A stretch of DNA of 64,000 nucleotides from Bradyrhizobium sp. CCBAU 53338 (GCF_015291665.1 NZ_CP030048.1:2728001-2792000), one strand, 5' to 3'; counted from the stretch's first letter, positions 7,906 through 16,806 are shown. Notes: generated by a model not told the origin, from the sequence alone. Numbers and translations are program-made.

Positions 7906-8889
7906 ATGAAGTTCTCGCAATGGTCCCGCAGTTTCGTGAAGACGATTGCCGTCGTCCTGGCGCTCGCGCTGCCGACGGCGCTTGCGATCTCCTCCGCTGA
8001 CGCCCGCGTCGGCGGAGGCTTCTCGTCGGGGTCGCGCGGTTCGCGGACCTTCTCGGCCCCGCCGTCGACCACGACCGCGCCTGGCTCGACCTCGCAATTC
8101 AACCGCACCTATAGCCAGCCGGGCGCCGGCATGAACAGTGCTGCGCCTGCGCGCGGCGGCCTGTTCGGCCGCGGCGGTGGCTTCCTGGGTGGTCTTGCGG
8201 CCGGCTTCCTCGGCGCGGGCCTTCTGGGCATGCTGTTCGGTGGCGGCCTGTTCGGCGGCCTCGGCGGCCTGTCGTCGATCCTGGGCCTGATCATCCAGAT
8301 CGCGCTCGTCGTGTTCGTGGTGCGGCTGGGAATGTCCTGGTGGCAACGACGCAATTCGCCGCGGGCGGCCTATGCCGGCGGCGCTGACACCGGTTCGGGT
8401 CCGCAGACGAGCTATCGCAGCGGTCTCGGTGGTGGGCTCGGCTCGGGTCTTGGCGGCGGCTTCGGCTTCGGCGCCAACAACGCGCCGCTCGAGATCAAGC
8501 CCGACGACTACGAGGCGTTCGAGCGTCTGCTCGGCGACATCCAGTCTGCGTGGTCGAACGAGGACGTTGCCAAGCTGCACACGCTGGCGACGCCGGAAAT
8601 GGTCTCTTATTTCGAGCAGGATCTTGCCCAGAACCGTGCGCGCAACGCGGTCAACAAGGTGACCAACGTCAAGCTGTTGCAGGGCGACCTCGCCGAAGCC
8701 TGGCGCGAAGGCGAGACCGACTACGCGACGGTGGCGATGCGCTTTGCGCTCACCGACAAAACGGTCGACCGCAACACCGGCGCGGTCGTCGCCGGCAGCG
8801 AGCAGCCGGGCGAAGTCACCGAGGTCTGGACCTTCGCCCGCCGCCCGGGCAGCCCCTGGGAATTGTCGGCGATCCAGCAGACCAACTGA
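7906..8889 (+). CDS. Secreted/membrane Tim44-like domain protein
   Basis: A 327-residue protein. The start is set at the ATG at 7906, not at the in-frame ATG 7882, because GGGAAA precedes it and a clean signal peptide results (residues 1-33, ending in ADA). A low-complexity Ser/Thr/Pro segment follows, then a Gly-rich membrane region and a helix (ILGLIIQIALVVFVVRLGMS followed by WWQRR). The last 130 residues or so form a Tim44-like domain (DYEAFERLLGDIQSAWSNED, then LHTLATPEMVSYFEQDLAQN). Such bacterial proteins are membrane-anchored and their function is unclear. The gene stands alone and ends in a strong terminator. Confidence 0.88.
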   Translation: MKFSQWSRSFVKTIAVVLALALPTALAISSADARVGGGFSSGSRGSRTFSAPPSTTTAPGSTSQFNRTYSQPGAGMNSAAPARGGLFGRGGGFLGGLAAGFLGAGLLGMLFGGGLFGGLGGLSSILGLIIQIALVVFVVRLGMSWWQRRNSPRAAYAGGADTGSGPQTSYRSGLGGGLGSGLGGGFGFGANNAPLEIKPDDYEAFERLLGDIQSAWSNEDVAKLHTLATPEMVSYFEQDLAQNRARNAVNKVTNVKLLQGDLAEAWREGETDYATVAMRFALTDKTVDRNTGAVVAGSEQPGEVTEVWTFARRPGSPWELSAIQQTN

Positions 8890-8911
8890 TCGCGCTCATA
8901 GCGACAAGCGA

Positions 8912-8946
8912 GGGCGTCGTGCTTCGGCACGGCGCCCTTTTTGTTT
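8912..8946 (+). terminator. Rho-independent terminator after the Tim44-domain gene
   Basis: An 11-bp stem, GGGCGTCGTGC against GCACGGCGCCC (one G-T pair), is closed by a TTCG tetraloop and followed by TTTTTGTTT. This is a textbook intrinsic terminator 22 bp after the stop codon. Confidence 0.92.
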
Positions 8947-9028
8947 GGGGTCCAGTGCTCTCCGTCCCACTCTGACGGAACTTGCGTCACGTGCTAGGCT
9001 TGTCCTGCGCGTCGCAAAGGACTGTCTC

Positions 9029-9736
9029 ATGACATACGAGCTCTACTATTGGCCCGAGATCCAGGGGCGCGGCGAATACGTGCGGCTGGCGCTGGAGGAG
9101 GCGGGGGCGGCTTACGTCGACGTTGCGCGCGGATCGCGCGGCAGCGGCGCCATGATGAAGATGATGGAGGTCCACAAGGGCACGCCGCCCTTTGCGCCGC
9201 CGTTCCTGAAAGCCGGCAAGCTCGTGATCGGCCAGACCGCCAACATCCTGCTCTATCTCGGCGCTCGTCACGGGCTCGCGCCGAAGACTGAAGCCGGGAA
9301 ACTCTGGGTGCACCAGCTTCAATTGACGATCACGGACTTTGTGCTGGAGATCCACGACACCCATCATCCGCTCGGGCCTTCGCTCTACTATGAAGACCAG
9401 AAGGCGCCGGCGAAGAAGCGTACCGCCGAATTCTGGGATGAGCGCGTGCCGAAATATCTCGGCTATTTCGAGCAGCTTCTCGATGACCATGGTGGTGTCT
9501 ATGTCACCGGTCGCAGGCTAACCTATGTCGATCTCTCGCTGTTCCAGATCGTGGACGGGCTGCGCTACGCCTTTCCCAAGCGCATGAAGGCGTTCGAGAA
9601 AAAGATCCCTGGCCTCGTCGACCTGCACGACCGCGTCGCGTCGCGGCCGGGCATCAAGGCCTATCTTGCAAGCGAGCGCAGGATTCCCTTCAACGAGCAG
9701 GGCATCTTCAGGCGCTATCGCGAGCTGGACGCATGA
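9029..9736 (+). CDS. Glutathione S-transferase family protein
   Basis: A 235-residue cytosolic GST. The N-terminal thioredoxin-like half begins YELYYWPEIQGRGEYVRLAL, with Tyr residues near the N-terminus where the catalytic Tyr lies in sigma-type GSTs. The cis-Pro region is PPFAPPFLKAGKLVIGQTAN. The C-terminal half is helical (VDLSLFQIVDGLRYAFPKRM). The ATG at 9029 has AAAGGA 8 nt upstream, and in-frame ATGs further upstream lie inside the previous gene or its terminator. It converges with the methyltransferase-like gene, with stops one base apart. Substrate unknown. Confidence 0.88.
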   Translation: MTYELYYWPEIQGRGEYVRLALEEAGAAYVDVARGSRGSGAMMKMMEVHKGTPPFAPPFLKAGKLVIGQTANILLYLGARHGLAPKTEAGKLWVHQLQLTITDFVLEIHDTHHPLGPSLYYEDQKAPAKKRTAEFWDERVPKYLGYFEQLLDDHGGVYVTGRRLTYVDLSLFQIVDGLRYAFPKRMKAFEKKIPGLVDLHDRVASRPGIKAYLASERRIPFNEQGIFRRYRELDA

Positions 9737-9737
9737 A

Positions 9738-10412
9738 TCACCACACGCCCGGCAGCAGGCGATAGCGCACCCGCGCGGCATAGTCGGAATAACCCGGCAG
9801 TCCCGCGCGCAACGTGCGTTCTTCGATGTGGATGCGGATCGCAAGCAGGATCAAAAGGACAGGCGCCACGGCAAGTCCCCACCATGAGCCCAACAGCAGC
9901 GGCACGCCGGCGAAGAACATGATCATGCCGCTGTACATGGGATGGCGGACATGGGCGTAGGGCCCGGTCGAGATCACATGCTGGGCGCGCTCGGCCTGCA
10001 GCTTCACCACAGGTGCGGCGAACGAGTTCTCGCGGAACACCCACATCGTGAACGCCGTGCAGCCGAGATACAGCACGAAGCCGAGGGCCTGCAATGCGAC
10101 CGGCACGTTGGAGGCAACGGCGCGCCGGTCGAGACCGATGGCAATCAGCCAGCCCAGGATGGCCGCGATGAAGATAACGATGAAGGCCTGGTCGGCGCGC
10201 GGCTGCTCCCTCTGGATCACCGGACGGAGCCGCTCTGCCAGCAGCCCCGGATCGATCCGGTAGAGCCACCAGCCGCAGAGCGGGCCGAGCAGGGCGGAGG
10301 TGGCGAGGAACACCCAGGCCGACGGCCAATGCAGCGTGCCCGCGGAGGCGAACAACAGTGCGCCCATCGCGACGACGAAGATCGTGTTCTGCAACAAGAG
10401 GCGTGCGATCAT
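9738..10412 (-). CDS. Isoprenylcysteine carboxyl methyltransferase (ICMT)-like membrane protein
   Basis: A 224-residue polytopic membrane protein with five or six hydrophobic helices. The C-terminal signature is that of the ICMT/phospholipid methyltransferase family: GPYAHVRHPMYSGMIMFFAG, then the cytosolic helix RIHIEERTLRAGLPGYSDYA. These residues bind S-adenosylmethionine. The start at 10412 is preceded by GGGGGAA on the minus strand; an in-frame ATG at 10523 would add 37 unlikely residues. Bacterial members methylate lipids or unknown acceptors, and the substrate cannot be read from sequence. Confidence 0.85.
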   Translation of the reverse strand: MIARLLLQNTIFVVAMGALLFASAGTLHWPSAWVFLATSALLGPLCGWWLYRIDPGLLAERLRPVIQREQPRADQAFIVIFIAAILGWLIAIGLDRRAVASNVPVALQALGFVLYLGCTAFTMWVFRENSFAAPVVKLQAERAQHVISTGPYAHVRHPMYSGMIMFFAGVPLLLGSWWGLAVAPVLLILLAIRIHIEERTLRAGLPGYSDYAARVRYRLLPGVW

Positions 10413-10529
10413 GCGCGGTTCCCCCGGGCATTCTCGCACGAGTCTCGCAGCGCTATCCGGCAAATATGCGACCGGATACGCGAAAAGCCCGGTCACCAGG
10501 ACCGGGCGATCCATCGCAGGCAAACGCGA

Positions 10530-10703
10530 TCAGGCGAGCTGATCGATCCGCGTGCCCTGACCCGGCGGCAGCGGCGCGGGCGGCGTCGGCTGATAGGTCG
10601 GGTCGTTGTCCCTGGTCTTGGTCTGGTCGTCCGGCTGCTTGGTCGTGTCGTAGCTCGGGACCACGATCGTGACAGGCGGCGGCGCAACGCTGGAAACGCT
10701 CAT
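10530..10703 (-). CDS. Small Pro/Thr-rich hypothetical protein
   Basis: A 57-residue polar protein (SVAPPPVTIVVPSYDTTK, then DPTYQPTPPAPLPPGQG) with no membrane segment. The ATG at 10703 has GAGGA about 8 nt upstream, which supports this start over an in-frame ATG at 10727. It lies 117 bp before the methyltransferase-like gene on the same strand. I recognise no family. Confidence 0.5.
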   Translation of the reverse strand: MSVSSVAPPPVTIVVPSYDTTKQPDDQTKTRDNDPTYQPTPPAPLPPGQGTRIDQLA

Positions 10704-10809
10704 CCACAAATCCTCACAGATTGACACAATTGACCTTGCCCCGGAGGGGACGAAAGGTCCGTCAAGCCAATCGTTAAAATGCGAGGGATCCGGTGCGATA
10801 GATGCGCCG

Positions 10810-11289
10810 TTACTCGTCCTTCGGCCGCGTGATGGTGATTGCAGCTTCCTTCTTCGTCCGCGTGCATTCCATGTTGAGGCGCTTGTAGCGCATGGTGATC
10901 TTGTCGCCGCGCAACAGGCCCATGCGCTTCAGGCAGCGCGTCGCGCCGGTCGTGGTGTCGTCCTTCGTCACCGTGAAGATGATCGCGGCCGCGGACGCCA
11001 CCAGTTCATAGAACTGCGGCGTCGGCTTGCGGTCGCCCTTGGCATAGAGCTCGTTGGAATAGGCCTGTCCCTGGGAGCGGCAGCCGAGCGACAGCTCCTT
11101 CGCCGCGGGGTGGGTGAGGTAGATGATGTTGGCGGCCTTGAAGTTGACCTTCAGCCCGTCGATGCCGCCGGCGAGCTGCTTGGCGATGTCGTCGCACTGG
11201 TCCGCGCGCGCCGACGGGGCGAGGGTCACAAGGCCGATGGTTGCGGCGGCGACCAGCATCGCGCCGCGAAAGTCCAGTTTGAAAATCAT
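10810..11289 (-). CDS. Secreted hypothetical protein
   Basis: A 159-residue protein with an N-terminal signal peptide (MLVAAATIGLVTLAPSARA then DQCDD) and several Cys residues that could form disulfides in the periplasm. A Lys/Arg/Glu-rich C-terminus ends in ITITRPKDE. The ATG at 11289 is chosen because AAGGGG lies about 7 nt before it; the upstream in-frame ATG at 11319 would spoil the signal peptide. The gene is divergent from the fumarase gene. No known domain recognised. Confidence 0.75.
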   Translation of the reverse strand: MIFKLDFRGAMLVAAATIGLVTLAPSARADQCDDIAKQLAGGIDGLKVNFKAANIIYLTHPAAKELSLGCRSQGQAYSNELYAKGDRKPTPQFYELVASAAAIIFTVTKDDTTTGATRCLKRMGLLRGDKITMRYKRLNMECTRTKKEAAITITRPKDE

Positions 11290-11534
11290 GATGAAAAGCC
11301 CCTTAGGGCGCGCATTCAACCGTCGCCGCGCGCGAAGTGCAAGGGGTGCAACCCCGCTCGGCCGGGCACAACTAAAGCTATTTGCCGGCGGAAGGCGGGC
11401 AACAAAAAAATGGCCGCAATGGCACCGAATCGGGATGCCCCGGCCGCGCCGGAACGCCTTCCCTTTGCGGCAAAAAAGCTTAGAACGCTTCTATGCTTAG
11501 AGGCCCGTGAGGGCTCCAGAACCCGAGATCACCC

Positions 11535-13190
11535 ATGAACGCTCCCACCGCCTTCCCCGACCAGTCCAAGCCCGTTCCGCCCTACAAGCACACGCCGCTG
11601 TTTCCGCTGGGCAAGGACGAGACGCCGTACAAGAAGATCACGTCCGAGGGTGTCAGGGTCGAGAAGGTCCTGGGCAAGGACATGCTGGTGGTGTCGCGCG
11701 AGGCGCTGCGGGCGCTGTCGGAGGCGGCTTTTGGCGACATCAATCACTATCTGCGTCCCGGCCATCTGAAGCAGCTGCGCGCGATCCTGGAAGACGGCGA
11801 GGCGAGCCCGAACGACAAGTTCGTCGCGCTCGACTTTTTGAAGAACGCCAACATCGCCGCCGGCGGCGTGCTGCCGATGTGCCAGGACACCGGCACCGCG
11901 ATCATCATGGGCAAGAAGGGCTGCAACGTCATCACCGACGGCGATGACGAGGCCGCGCTGTCGGAAGGCGCGCGCGATGCGTATCTGCGGCGCAATCTGC
12001 GCTACTCGCAGGTCGCGCCGCTGTCGATGTACGAGGAGAAGAACACCGCCAACAACATGCCGGCGCAGTGCGAGATCTACGCCGAGGGCGACGACGCCTA
12101 CAAGTTCATGTTCATGGCGAAGGGCGGCGGCAGCGCCAACAAGAGCTTCCTGTTCCAGGCGACGCCCTCGGTGCTGACCAAGGATCGGCTGCTCGCCTTC
12201 CTGAAGGAAAAAATCCTCACGCTCGGCACCGCGGCGTGCCCGCCTTATCACCTTGCGATCGTGATCGGCGGCACCTCGGCCGAGCTCTGCATGAAGACGG
12301 TGAAGCTCGCCTCCGCCCGCTATCTCGATGCGCTGCCGACCCACGGCTCGCCCGACGGCAACGCGTTCCGCGACGTCGAGATGGAGAAGGAAATCCACAA
12401 GATGACGCAGTCGCTCGGCGTCGGCGCGCAGTTCGGCGGAAAGTATTTCTGCCACGACGTGCGCGTGATCCGGATGCCGCGCCATGGCGCCTCGCTCCCG
12501 ATCGGGCTCGGCGTGTCCTGCTCGGCCGACCGCCAGGTGCTCGGCAAGATCACCAGGGACGGCGTCTATCTCGAGGAGCTCGAGCACAATCCGGCGCAGT
12601 ATCTGCCGCAGGTCGAGCAGTCGCTCGGCGGCGAAGTGGTCAAGATCGATCTCAACCAGCCGATGAAGGACATTCTGGCGACGTTCTCGAAGCATCCCAT
12701 CAAGACGCGGGTCTCGATGACCGGCACCATGATCGTGGCGCGTGACTCCGCGCATGCGAAACTCCGCGAGCGCCTGGAGAAGGGCGAGCCGCTGCCTGAC
12801 TATTTCAAGAATCATCCGGTCTACTACGCCGGCCCGGCCAAGACCCCCGAAGGCTACGCCTCCGGCGCGTTCGGTCCGACCACGGCGGGTCGCATGGATT
12901 CCTTCGTCGACCAGTTCCAGGCTGCCGGCGGATCGATGGTGATGGTGGCGAAGGGCAACCGCGCGCCGGCCGTGCGCGAGGCCTGCAAGAAGTATGGCGG
13001 CTTCTATCTCGGCTCGATCGGCGGCGCGGCGGCGAACCTCGCCGAGCACTGCATCAAGAAGGTCGAGGTGCTCGAATATCCCGAGCTCGGCATGGAAGCG
13101 ATCTGGCGCATCGAGGTCGTCGACTTCCCGGCCTTCATCATCATCGATGACAAGGGGAACGACTTCTTCAAGGAGTTGAATCTGGGTTAG
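11535..13190 (+). CDS. Class I fumarate hydratase (iron-sulfur)
   Basis: A 551-residue class I (4Fe-4S, oxygen-sensitive) fumarase of the single-chain FumA/FumB type, interconverting fumarate and malate in the TCA cycle. Cluster cysteine candidates are Cys116 ([10 protein letters not shown]), Cys235 ([16 protein letters not shown]) and Cys329 ([11 protein letters not shown]), spaced as in the family. The beta domain has [20 protein letters not shown] and the substrate region [20 protein letters not shown]. The length is normal and the gene complete. It stands alone with its own upstream region and is followed at once by a strong stem-loop. Long minus-strand frames opposite are shadows. Confidence 0.95.
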   Translation: MNAPTAFPDQSKPVPPYKHTPLFPLGKDETPYKKITSEGVRVEKVLGKDMLVVSREALRALSEAAFGDINHYLRPGHLKQLRAILEDGEASPNDKFVALDFLKNANIAAGGVLPMCQDTGTAIIMGKKGCNVITDGDDEAALSEGARDAYLRRNLRYSQVAPLSMYEEKNTANNMPAQCEIYAEGDDAYKFMFMAKGGGSANKSFLFQATPSVLTKDRLLAFLKEKILTLGTAACPPYHLAIVIGGTSAELCMKTVKLASARYLDALPTHGSPDGNAFRDVEMEKEIHKMTQSLGVGAQFGGKYFCHDVRVIRMPRHGASLPIGLGVSCSADRQVLGKITRDGVYLEELEHNPAQYLPQVEQSLGGEVVKIDLNQPMKDILATFSKHPIKTRVSMTGTMIVARDSAHAKLRERLEKGEPLPDYFKNHPVYYAGPAKTPEGYASGAFGPTTAGRMDSFVDQFQAAGGSMVMVAKGNRAPAVREACKKYGGFYLGSIGGAAANLAEHCIKKVEVLEYPELGMEAIWRIEVVDFPAFIIIDDKGNDFFKELNLG

Positions 13191-13196
13191 CTCTTG

Positions 13197-13224
13197 ACCT
13201 CGCCCCGCGACAGCGGGGCGAGGT
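13197..13224. terminator. Stem-loop between convergent fumarase and hypothetical gene
   Basis: A perfect 12-bp stem, ACCTCGCCCCGC against GCGGGGCGAGGT, closes a GACA loop. It begins 6 bp after the fumarase stop and ends 7 bp before the stop of the opposite gene. There is no T-run, but the symmetry suits a bidirectional terminator. Confidence 0.75.
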
Positions 13225-13231
13225 AGTAAGA

Positions 13232-13528
13232 TCAGGCGCGCGCGCCCGTGAACGGGAAGCTGCCCATAGGGCCGATGCCCATCTCGCCGCTCATGCTGTC
13301 GCCGGAGACGGTGCCGGTGAATTCGAGCGTGAGCGGCATCGGGTTGGTGATCGAGACCTTCCAGGAGACGTTGTCACCGGAGACGGTGCCGTCGAAAATC
13401 TCGGCGGTATTGCCTTCCGCACCCTGTGTGCCCGTGAGCGTGCCGCCCGCGGCCTTCAGGCTCAGCGTCGCCTGGCGTTCACCCATCGGCGTCGTCATGG
13501 TCAGATTCCAGTTGCCGTCCACGGCCAT
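13232..13528 (-). CDS. Small conserved-type hypothetical beta-rich protein
   Basis: A 98-residue protein made of short beta strands (DGNWNLTMTTPMGERQATLS, GTLTGTQGAEGN, DGTVSGDNVSWKVSI, EFTGTVSGDSMSGEM), ending in GSFPFTGARA. The ATG at 13528 has GGGAGA nearby and gives a start without the Arg-rich extension of the ATG at 13567. The repeated GT-x-SGD-x-(V/M)S motif suggests an antiparallel beta barrel or sandwich. I do not know its role. Confidence 0.7.
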   Translation of the reverse strand: MAVDGNWNLTMTTPMGERQATLSLKAAGGTLTGTQGAEGNTAEIFDGTVSGDNVSWKVSITNPMPLTLEFTGTVSGDSMSGEMGIGPMGSFPFTGARA

Positions 13529-13648
13529 TCGCGTCTCCCGAACACTATTCCGGCGGGTTGCGATCATTCGCAGCCAGTCCTGAACCGAGCCTATAGCCTA
13601 ACTTGAAGCTGCTGCCTAACGTCCCTTCGACGCTCCTTGGGGCGGCAT

Positions 13649-14203
13649 TCAGGCGCGGGCGGCGGCGCGCCGGCGGCTGGTGACGACGAGCCTGAACACG
13701 AGGTATTGCACGGCAAAGGCGAGAGCCTTGGCGCCGCCCGCAACCGCGGAGATGTAGAAAGCCCACAGCTTCAGATCGCCGGTGGCGGCGACAGCGATCG
13801 TGCCGGCGCCGAGGGCGAACATCAGCGCGGCCCAGGCGTAGCCCGCAGCGGTGACATATTCGGGTGCGGTCTCGACCACGATCGGCGGCATGTAGCGCAG
13901 CATCCAGCCCCGCTTGAGCATGATCGCGCCGATCGCGAAATGCGCGATCGCAGGCTTGGCCAGCATGAAGCGAGGATCATTGGTCAGCAGCGTGATTGTA
14001 CCGAGGACGACGACGAGCGCGAGGCTCGCATAGGTCATGTAGCCGAGTTCGCGTCCCTTGACGCGCGCGTAGATCACTTGCGCGATCGCGCCGGCTATTG
14101 CGACGGAGGTCGCCAGGATGACGTTGTCGGTGACCAGATAGATCACCAGGAAGACGATAGCCGACAGGAAGTCGGAGGCGAGGCGGGCGAATACGTCCTT
14201 CAT
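13649..14203 (-). CDS. YciB/IspZ-family inner membrane protein
   Basis: A 184-residue protein with about five or six transmembrane helices, beginning MKDVFARLASDFLSAIVFLV and continuing with TDNVILATSVAIAGAIAQVI and YARVKGRELGYMTYASLALV, the look of the YciB/septation protein A family. The ATG at 14203 is 13 bp after the stop of the upstream membrane gene and has AGGA nearby, so the two form one unit. YciB proteins affect envelope and septum formation in Enterobacteria; the role here is inferred only. The unit lies downstream of operators A and B. Confidence 0.75.
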   Translation of the reverse strand: MKDVFARLASDFLSAIVFLVIYLVTDNVILATSVAIAGAIAQVIYARVKGRELGYMTYASLALVVVLGTITLLTNDPRFMLAKPAIAHFAIGAIMLKRGWMLRYMPPIVVETAPEYVTAAGYAWAALMFALGAGTIAVAATGDLKLWAFYISAVAGGAKALAFAVQYLVFRLVVTSRRRAAARA

Positions 14204-14216
14204 TGTCGGTCCTGTC

Positions 14217-14792
14217 TCACTTGGCTTCGGACAGCGCGCCGGAAGGCGCACCATACTTGATCTGGCGATATTCGGGATACCATTTGGTGAAATAGATCGC
14301 ACTGTTGCGTGCGGCGAAAGCGACCGCGAGGCCCAGCCAGACCGGCAGGCCCGGGAAGTAGAGCAGCACAATGTTGGCGGCCATCATCAGCAGGGCGGCC
14401 ACGGTCCATGCGCCGGTGATGATGTAGTTGGCGGTGAGGAAGCCGGGCATTGCCGCGGTCTCGGCCGGAACGGCCTCGATCGCATATTGCAGCGTGAAAG
14501 GGCGGCGCGCGAGCATCGAGCCGAGCGAGATGACGAAGATGCCGATATCGACCGAGAGCTTGACGCCGAGCGTGCTGAGCACGGGGCCGCGGAGCGCGAG
14601 GTAGAGGCCGATGCCAGCGAACAGGATCGCCGAGCCGGCAGCCAGGGTCTTGATCGAGCGGCCCCGGGCCACGTCGATCGCGATCGTGGCGAGGCAGATC
14701 GCGGAGGCCGTGAACACGCTGACCGTGGCCGAGGTCATGAACATCAGGAGGGTGTAGACGCCGTAGGGGGCAAGGATCAGGAAGATCGTCAT
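14217..14792 (-). CDS. Polytopic membrane protein of unknown function
   Basis: A 191-residue protein with about six hydrophobic helices, starting MTIFLILAPYGVYTLLMFMT. It ends in a polar tail (YFTKWYPEYRQIKYGAPSGA). GAGG lies about 6 nt before the ATG. It resembles its downstream partner in size and topology, and both may be distant relatives of the YciB type, but this is a guess. Operator A (14812-14830) begins 20 bp upstream of its start codon, so it is likely repressed by the TetR protein encoded at 16898. Confidence 0.75.
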   Translation of the reverse strand: MTIFLILAPYGVYTLLMFMTSATVSVFTASAICLATIAIDVARGRSIKTLAAGSAILFAGIGLYLALRGPVLSTLGVKLSVDIGIFVISLGSMLARRPFTLQYAIEAVPAETAAMPGFLTANYIITGAWTVAALLMMAANIVLLYFPGLPVWLGLAVAFAARNSAIYFTKWYPEYRQIKYGAPSGALSEAK

Positions 14793-14811
14793 GGTCGCCT
14801 CGGTCGCACTA

Positions 14812-14830
14812 ATCTTTACGATGTCAAGAT
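14812..14830. promoter_or_regulatory. Operator A (TetR-type), before the membrane-protein pair
   Basis: ATCTTTACGATGTCAAGAT is an imperfect palindrome with 8-bp arms and a 3-bp centre. It shares the ATCTTTAC-N3-GT half-site pattern with sites B, C and D. Confidence 0.7.
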
Positions 14831-14863
14831 TGGTAGTTCAGGCCAAGGAGCCGGTCAAGCAAA

Positions 14864-14882
14864 ATCTTTACAGTGTCAAAAT
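14864..14882. promoter_or_regulatory. Operator B (TetR-type), overlapping the MAPEG gene stop
   Basis: ATCTTTACAGTGTCAAAAT is centred 52 bp from operator A. The TAA stop of the MAPEG gene (14868-14870) lies inside it, so the operator is partly coding. Confidence 0.7.
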
Positions 14883-15350
14883 GACGTGAATGACTTCTAG
14901 AAATTGAATGGTCGCAATGGCTTGGTCGGTCAATTCATCGGCAAATGCCGCCCAGGGCAGGCGCGACAGGATGGTGAGGGCGCAGGAGATCAACAGGCCG
15001 ATGGTCAGGAAGATGCCGCCGGCGCGGCAGATCATGAATCGGAGCGAGCCCGGCCTCGCGTACATGCCGAGTGGATGCAGCAGGCGCGACAGCACAAGTG
15101 CGCCCATCAGCATGTGAATGCGCAGTGGTGATGCGCCGGACATTTCGAGCAGGGCGATCATCAGCGCGATGATCGGGACGTACTCCATGAAATTACCATG
15201 GGCCCGGATCGCGCTGCGCAGGCCATCATTGCCGCCGTGATTGAACGCGGCGCCGCTGCTCCGTCGCAGCCGGATGACCTGCAACGCGAGCGCAGCGTAG
15301 ATCAGCGCGAGGATCGCGAGGTAGTTCGCCGTGATGGTGGGGACGTGCAT
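14868..15350 (-). CDS. MAPEG-family membrane protein
   Basis: A 160-residue membrane protein with four helices. Family features are the first helix (ITANYLAILALIYAALALQV), the conserved RAHGNFMEYVPIIALMIALL segment with its Arg-x-x-Gly-Asn-x-x-Glu, and SRLLHPLGMYARPGSLRFM. MAPEG proteins are glutathione-linked membrane enzymes acting on hydrophobic substrates. The ATG at 15350 has GGGAGA about 6 nt upstream. It follows the oxygenase gene by 44 bp, so both are probably cotranscribed. The C-terminus runs slightly past the usual family end and its stop falls within operator B. Confidence 0.85.
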   Translation of the reverse strand: MHVPTITANYLAILALIYAALALQVIRLRRSSGAAFNHGGNDGLRSAIRAHGNFMEYVPIIALMIALLEMSGASPLRIHMLMGALVLSRLLHPLGMYARPGSLRFMICRAGGIFLTIGLLISCALTILSRLPWAAFADELTDQAIATIQFLEVIHVILTL

Positions 15351-15394
15351 GCGAAGTCTCCCTGATGACATTCGCAAAGGAGTGAGGGTGGGAG

Positions 15395-16792
15395 CTACTG
15401 TGCTCCCACCCAGTTGCCGTGAAAGCCGTCGGGCACGCGATGGCCGAGCTGCACCAGCGCGGCGGGGCCGGCCTCGATGTCGGTGGCATTGAACACGGCG
15501 AGGTCGCTGCGGTTCTCCCGCGCGCGCCAGACCACCGCCAGCAGCCAGCCGTCGCCTTCCGCCGCATCCTTCGATCGCTCGACGAACACAGGCTCAGAGA
15601 TGGTGTCGCCCGCCGGCAGCAGATATTGGCCGAGGCGCTTGCCGGCGCCGTCGACATGGACGATGCCGGATAGTGCGCCGAACATCGGCAGACGCGGATT
15701 GGCACAGGCGTACCAGCCATGACGGCTCTTCAAGCCGGCGCGGCGATCGTCGATGCGCGGGAATTCGCCGGTGAGGTCGTCGAGATAGGTCTGCTGGAAG
15801 CGGTCGGTATTCCCGGAGAGATCGAAGGTCCAGCGGCAGTGGCGGGCGCGCGATTTCTCCGGATCCGTCGGCCGGCCGTCGGGATGAGGAAACAGCGGCG
15901 CTTCTTCGAACTGCATGACGTCGGCGACAATGCGGCCGCCATTCTCCCACGCATTCATGATGTGGAAGACGTAGCAGGCTTCGCCGCGGAACCAGACGAT
16001 ATCTTCCGCCGTGCCGCTGCGTTTCATCACGCCGACATAGGCGCCTTTCTCCGGTTCCCAGGCATAGGGCGGCTTGCTGCTCATCGCGCGCTCCATGCTG
16101 CCGGTCAGGGGCAGGATCGGAAACAGCACGTGATTTTCGGTGACAATGAAGTCGTGCACCATGCTGGCATAGGGCGTCTCGAAACGCTCGAAGCGTGTGA
16201 CCTTGCCGCCCGCATCGATCGATCCGTAGGAGAGGGCAGGCGTCAGCGGTCCCGCCGCGTTGTATCCGAAGAACACCAGTTCGCCCGTAACGGGATCGAC
16301 CTTCGGATGCGCGGTGAAGGGCCCGGCAACGCCGCCCTGATAATTGTCGTAGCCGCGCGTTGCCAGCGTGCCCGGCTCGATCTCGGTCGGCAGATGTCCT
16401 TCTTCAAGGGCGAGCAGCTTGCCGGCATGGAAGACGATGTTGGTGTTGGCGACGCCGCCGTCGGTCAGGTTTTGCGGCGCACCCGGGAGCTTGCGGCCGA
16501 AGCCGCCGAACAGCGCACGACCGGCATCATGCTCGGCGAGCCATTTCGGCGTGCGGACCCAGCGGTTGCGGTAACTGGCGCGCCCCTCTTCGAGGTGGAA
16601 GGCGTGGAGCATGCCGTCGCCGACGAACCAGTGCGCGCCTGGCGAGTCGAACTGCGGATTGGGGCCGTTGCGGTAGAGCGTGCCGTTCAGTTCGCGCGGC
16701 AATTCGCCGACGACCTTGAGGAACGGCGCATCCGCCTCGAATGGAATCGGCGCGATGTTGTTGCGGCGCTCGGCGGTCGCATCCTGATGCAC
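15395..16792 (-). CDS. Carotenoid/stilbene-cleaving oxygenase (RPE65/CCO family)
   Basis: A 465-residue non-heme iron oxygenase of the carotenoid cleavage / lignostilbene dioxygenase family. The four iron-ligand histidines are visible at about 162 (FTAHPKVDP), 213 (SMVHDFIVT), 277 (CYVFHIMNAWE) and 458 (PDGFHGNWV). The N-terminus carries the family pattern GELPRELNGTLYRNGPNPQF. It cleaves a double bond in a carotenoid, apocarotenoid or phenolic stilbene; the substrate cannot be decided. The start is GTG at 16792 with AGGAGG about 8 nt upstream. Operator C begins 15 bp upstream of the start and abuts the Shine-Dalgarno, so the TetR protein likely represses it. Confidence 0.92.
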   Translation of the reverse strand: MHQDATAERRNNIAPIPFEADAPFLKVVGELPRELNGTLYRNGPNPQFDSPGAHWFVGDGMLHAFHLEEGRASYRNRWVRTPKWLAEHDAGRALFGGFGRKLPGAPQNLTDGGVANTNIVFHAGKLLALEEGHLPTEIEPGTLATRGYDNYQGGVAGPFTAHPKVDPVTGELVFFGYNAAGPLTPALSYGSIDAGGKVTRFERFETPYASMVHDFIVTENHVLFPILPLTGSMERAMSSKPPYAWEPEKGAYVGVMKRSGTAEDIVWFRGEACYVFHIMNAWENGGRIVADVMQFEEAPLFPHPDGRPTDPEKSRARHCRWTFDLSGNTDRFQQTYLDDLTGEFPRIDDRRAGLKSRHGWYACANPRLPMFGALSGIVHVDGAGKRLGQYLLPAGDTISEPVFVERSKDAAEGDGWLLAVVWRARENRSDLAVFNATDIEAGPAALVQLGHRVPDGFHGNWVGAQ

Positions 16793-16806
16793 GGCGTATC
16801 CCTCCT

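Noticed and set aside
11529..13049. 506-codon minus-strand frame opposite the fumarase gene
   Set aside because: Shadow of a fully conserved class I fumarase.
14822..14827. TTGACA hexamers inside operators A, B and D read as -35 elements on the minus strand
   Set aside because: No acceptable -10 element is found about 17 bp downstream of any of them, so they are better explained as part of the operator half-site.
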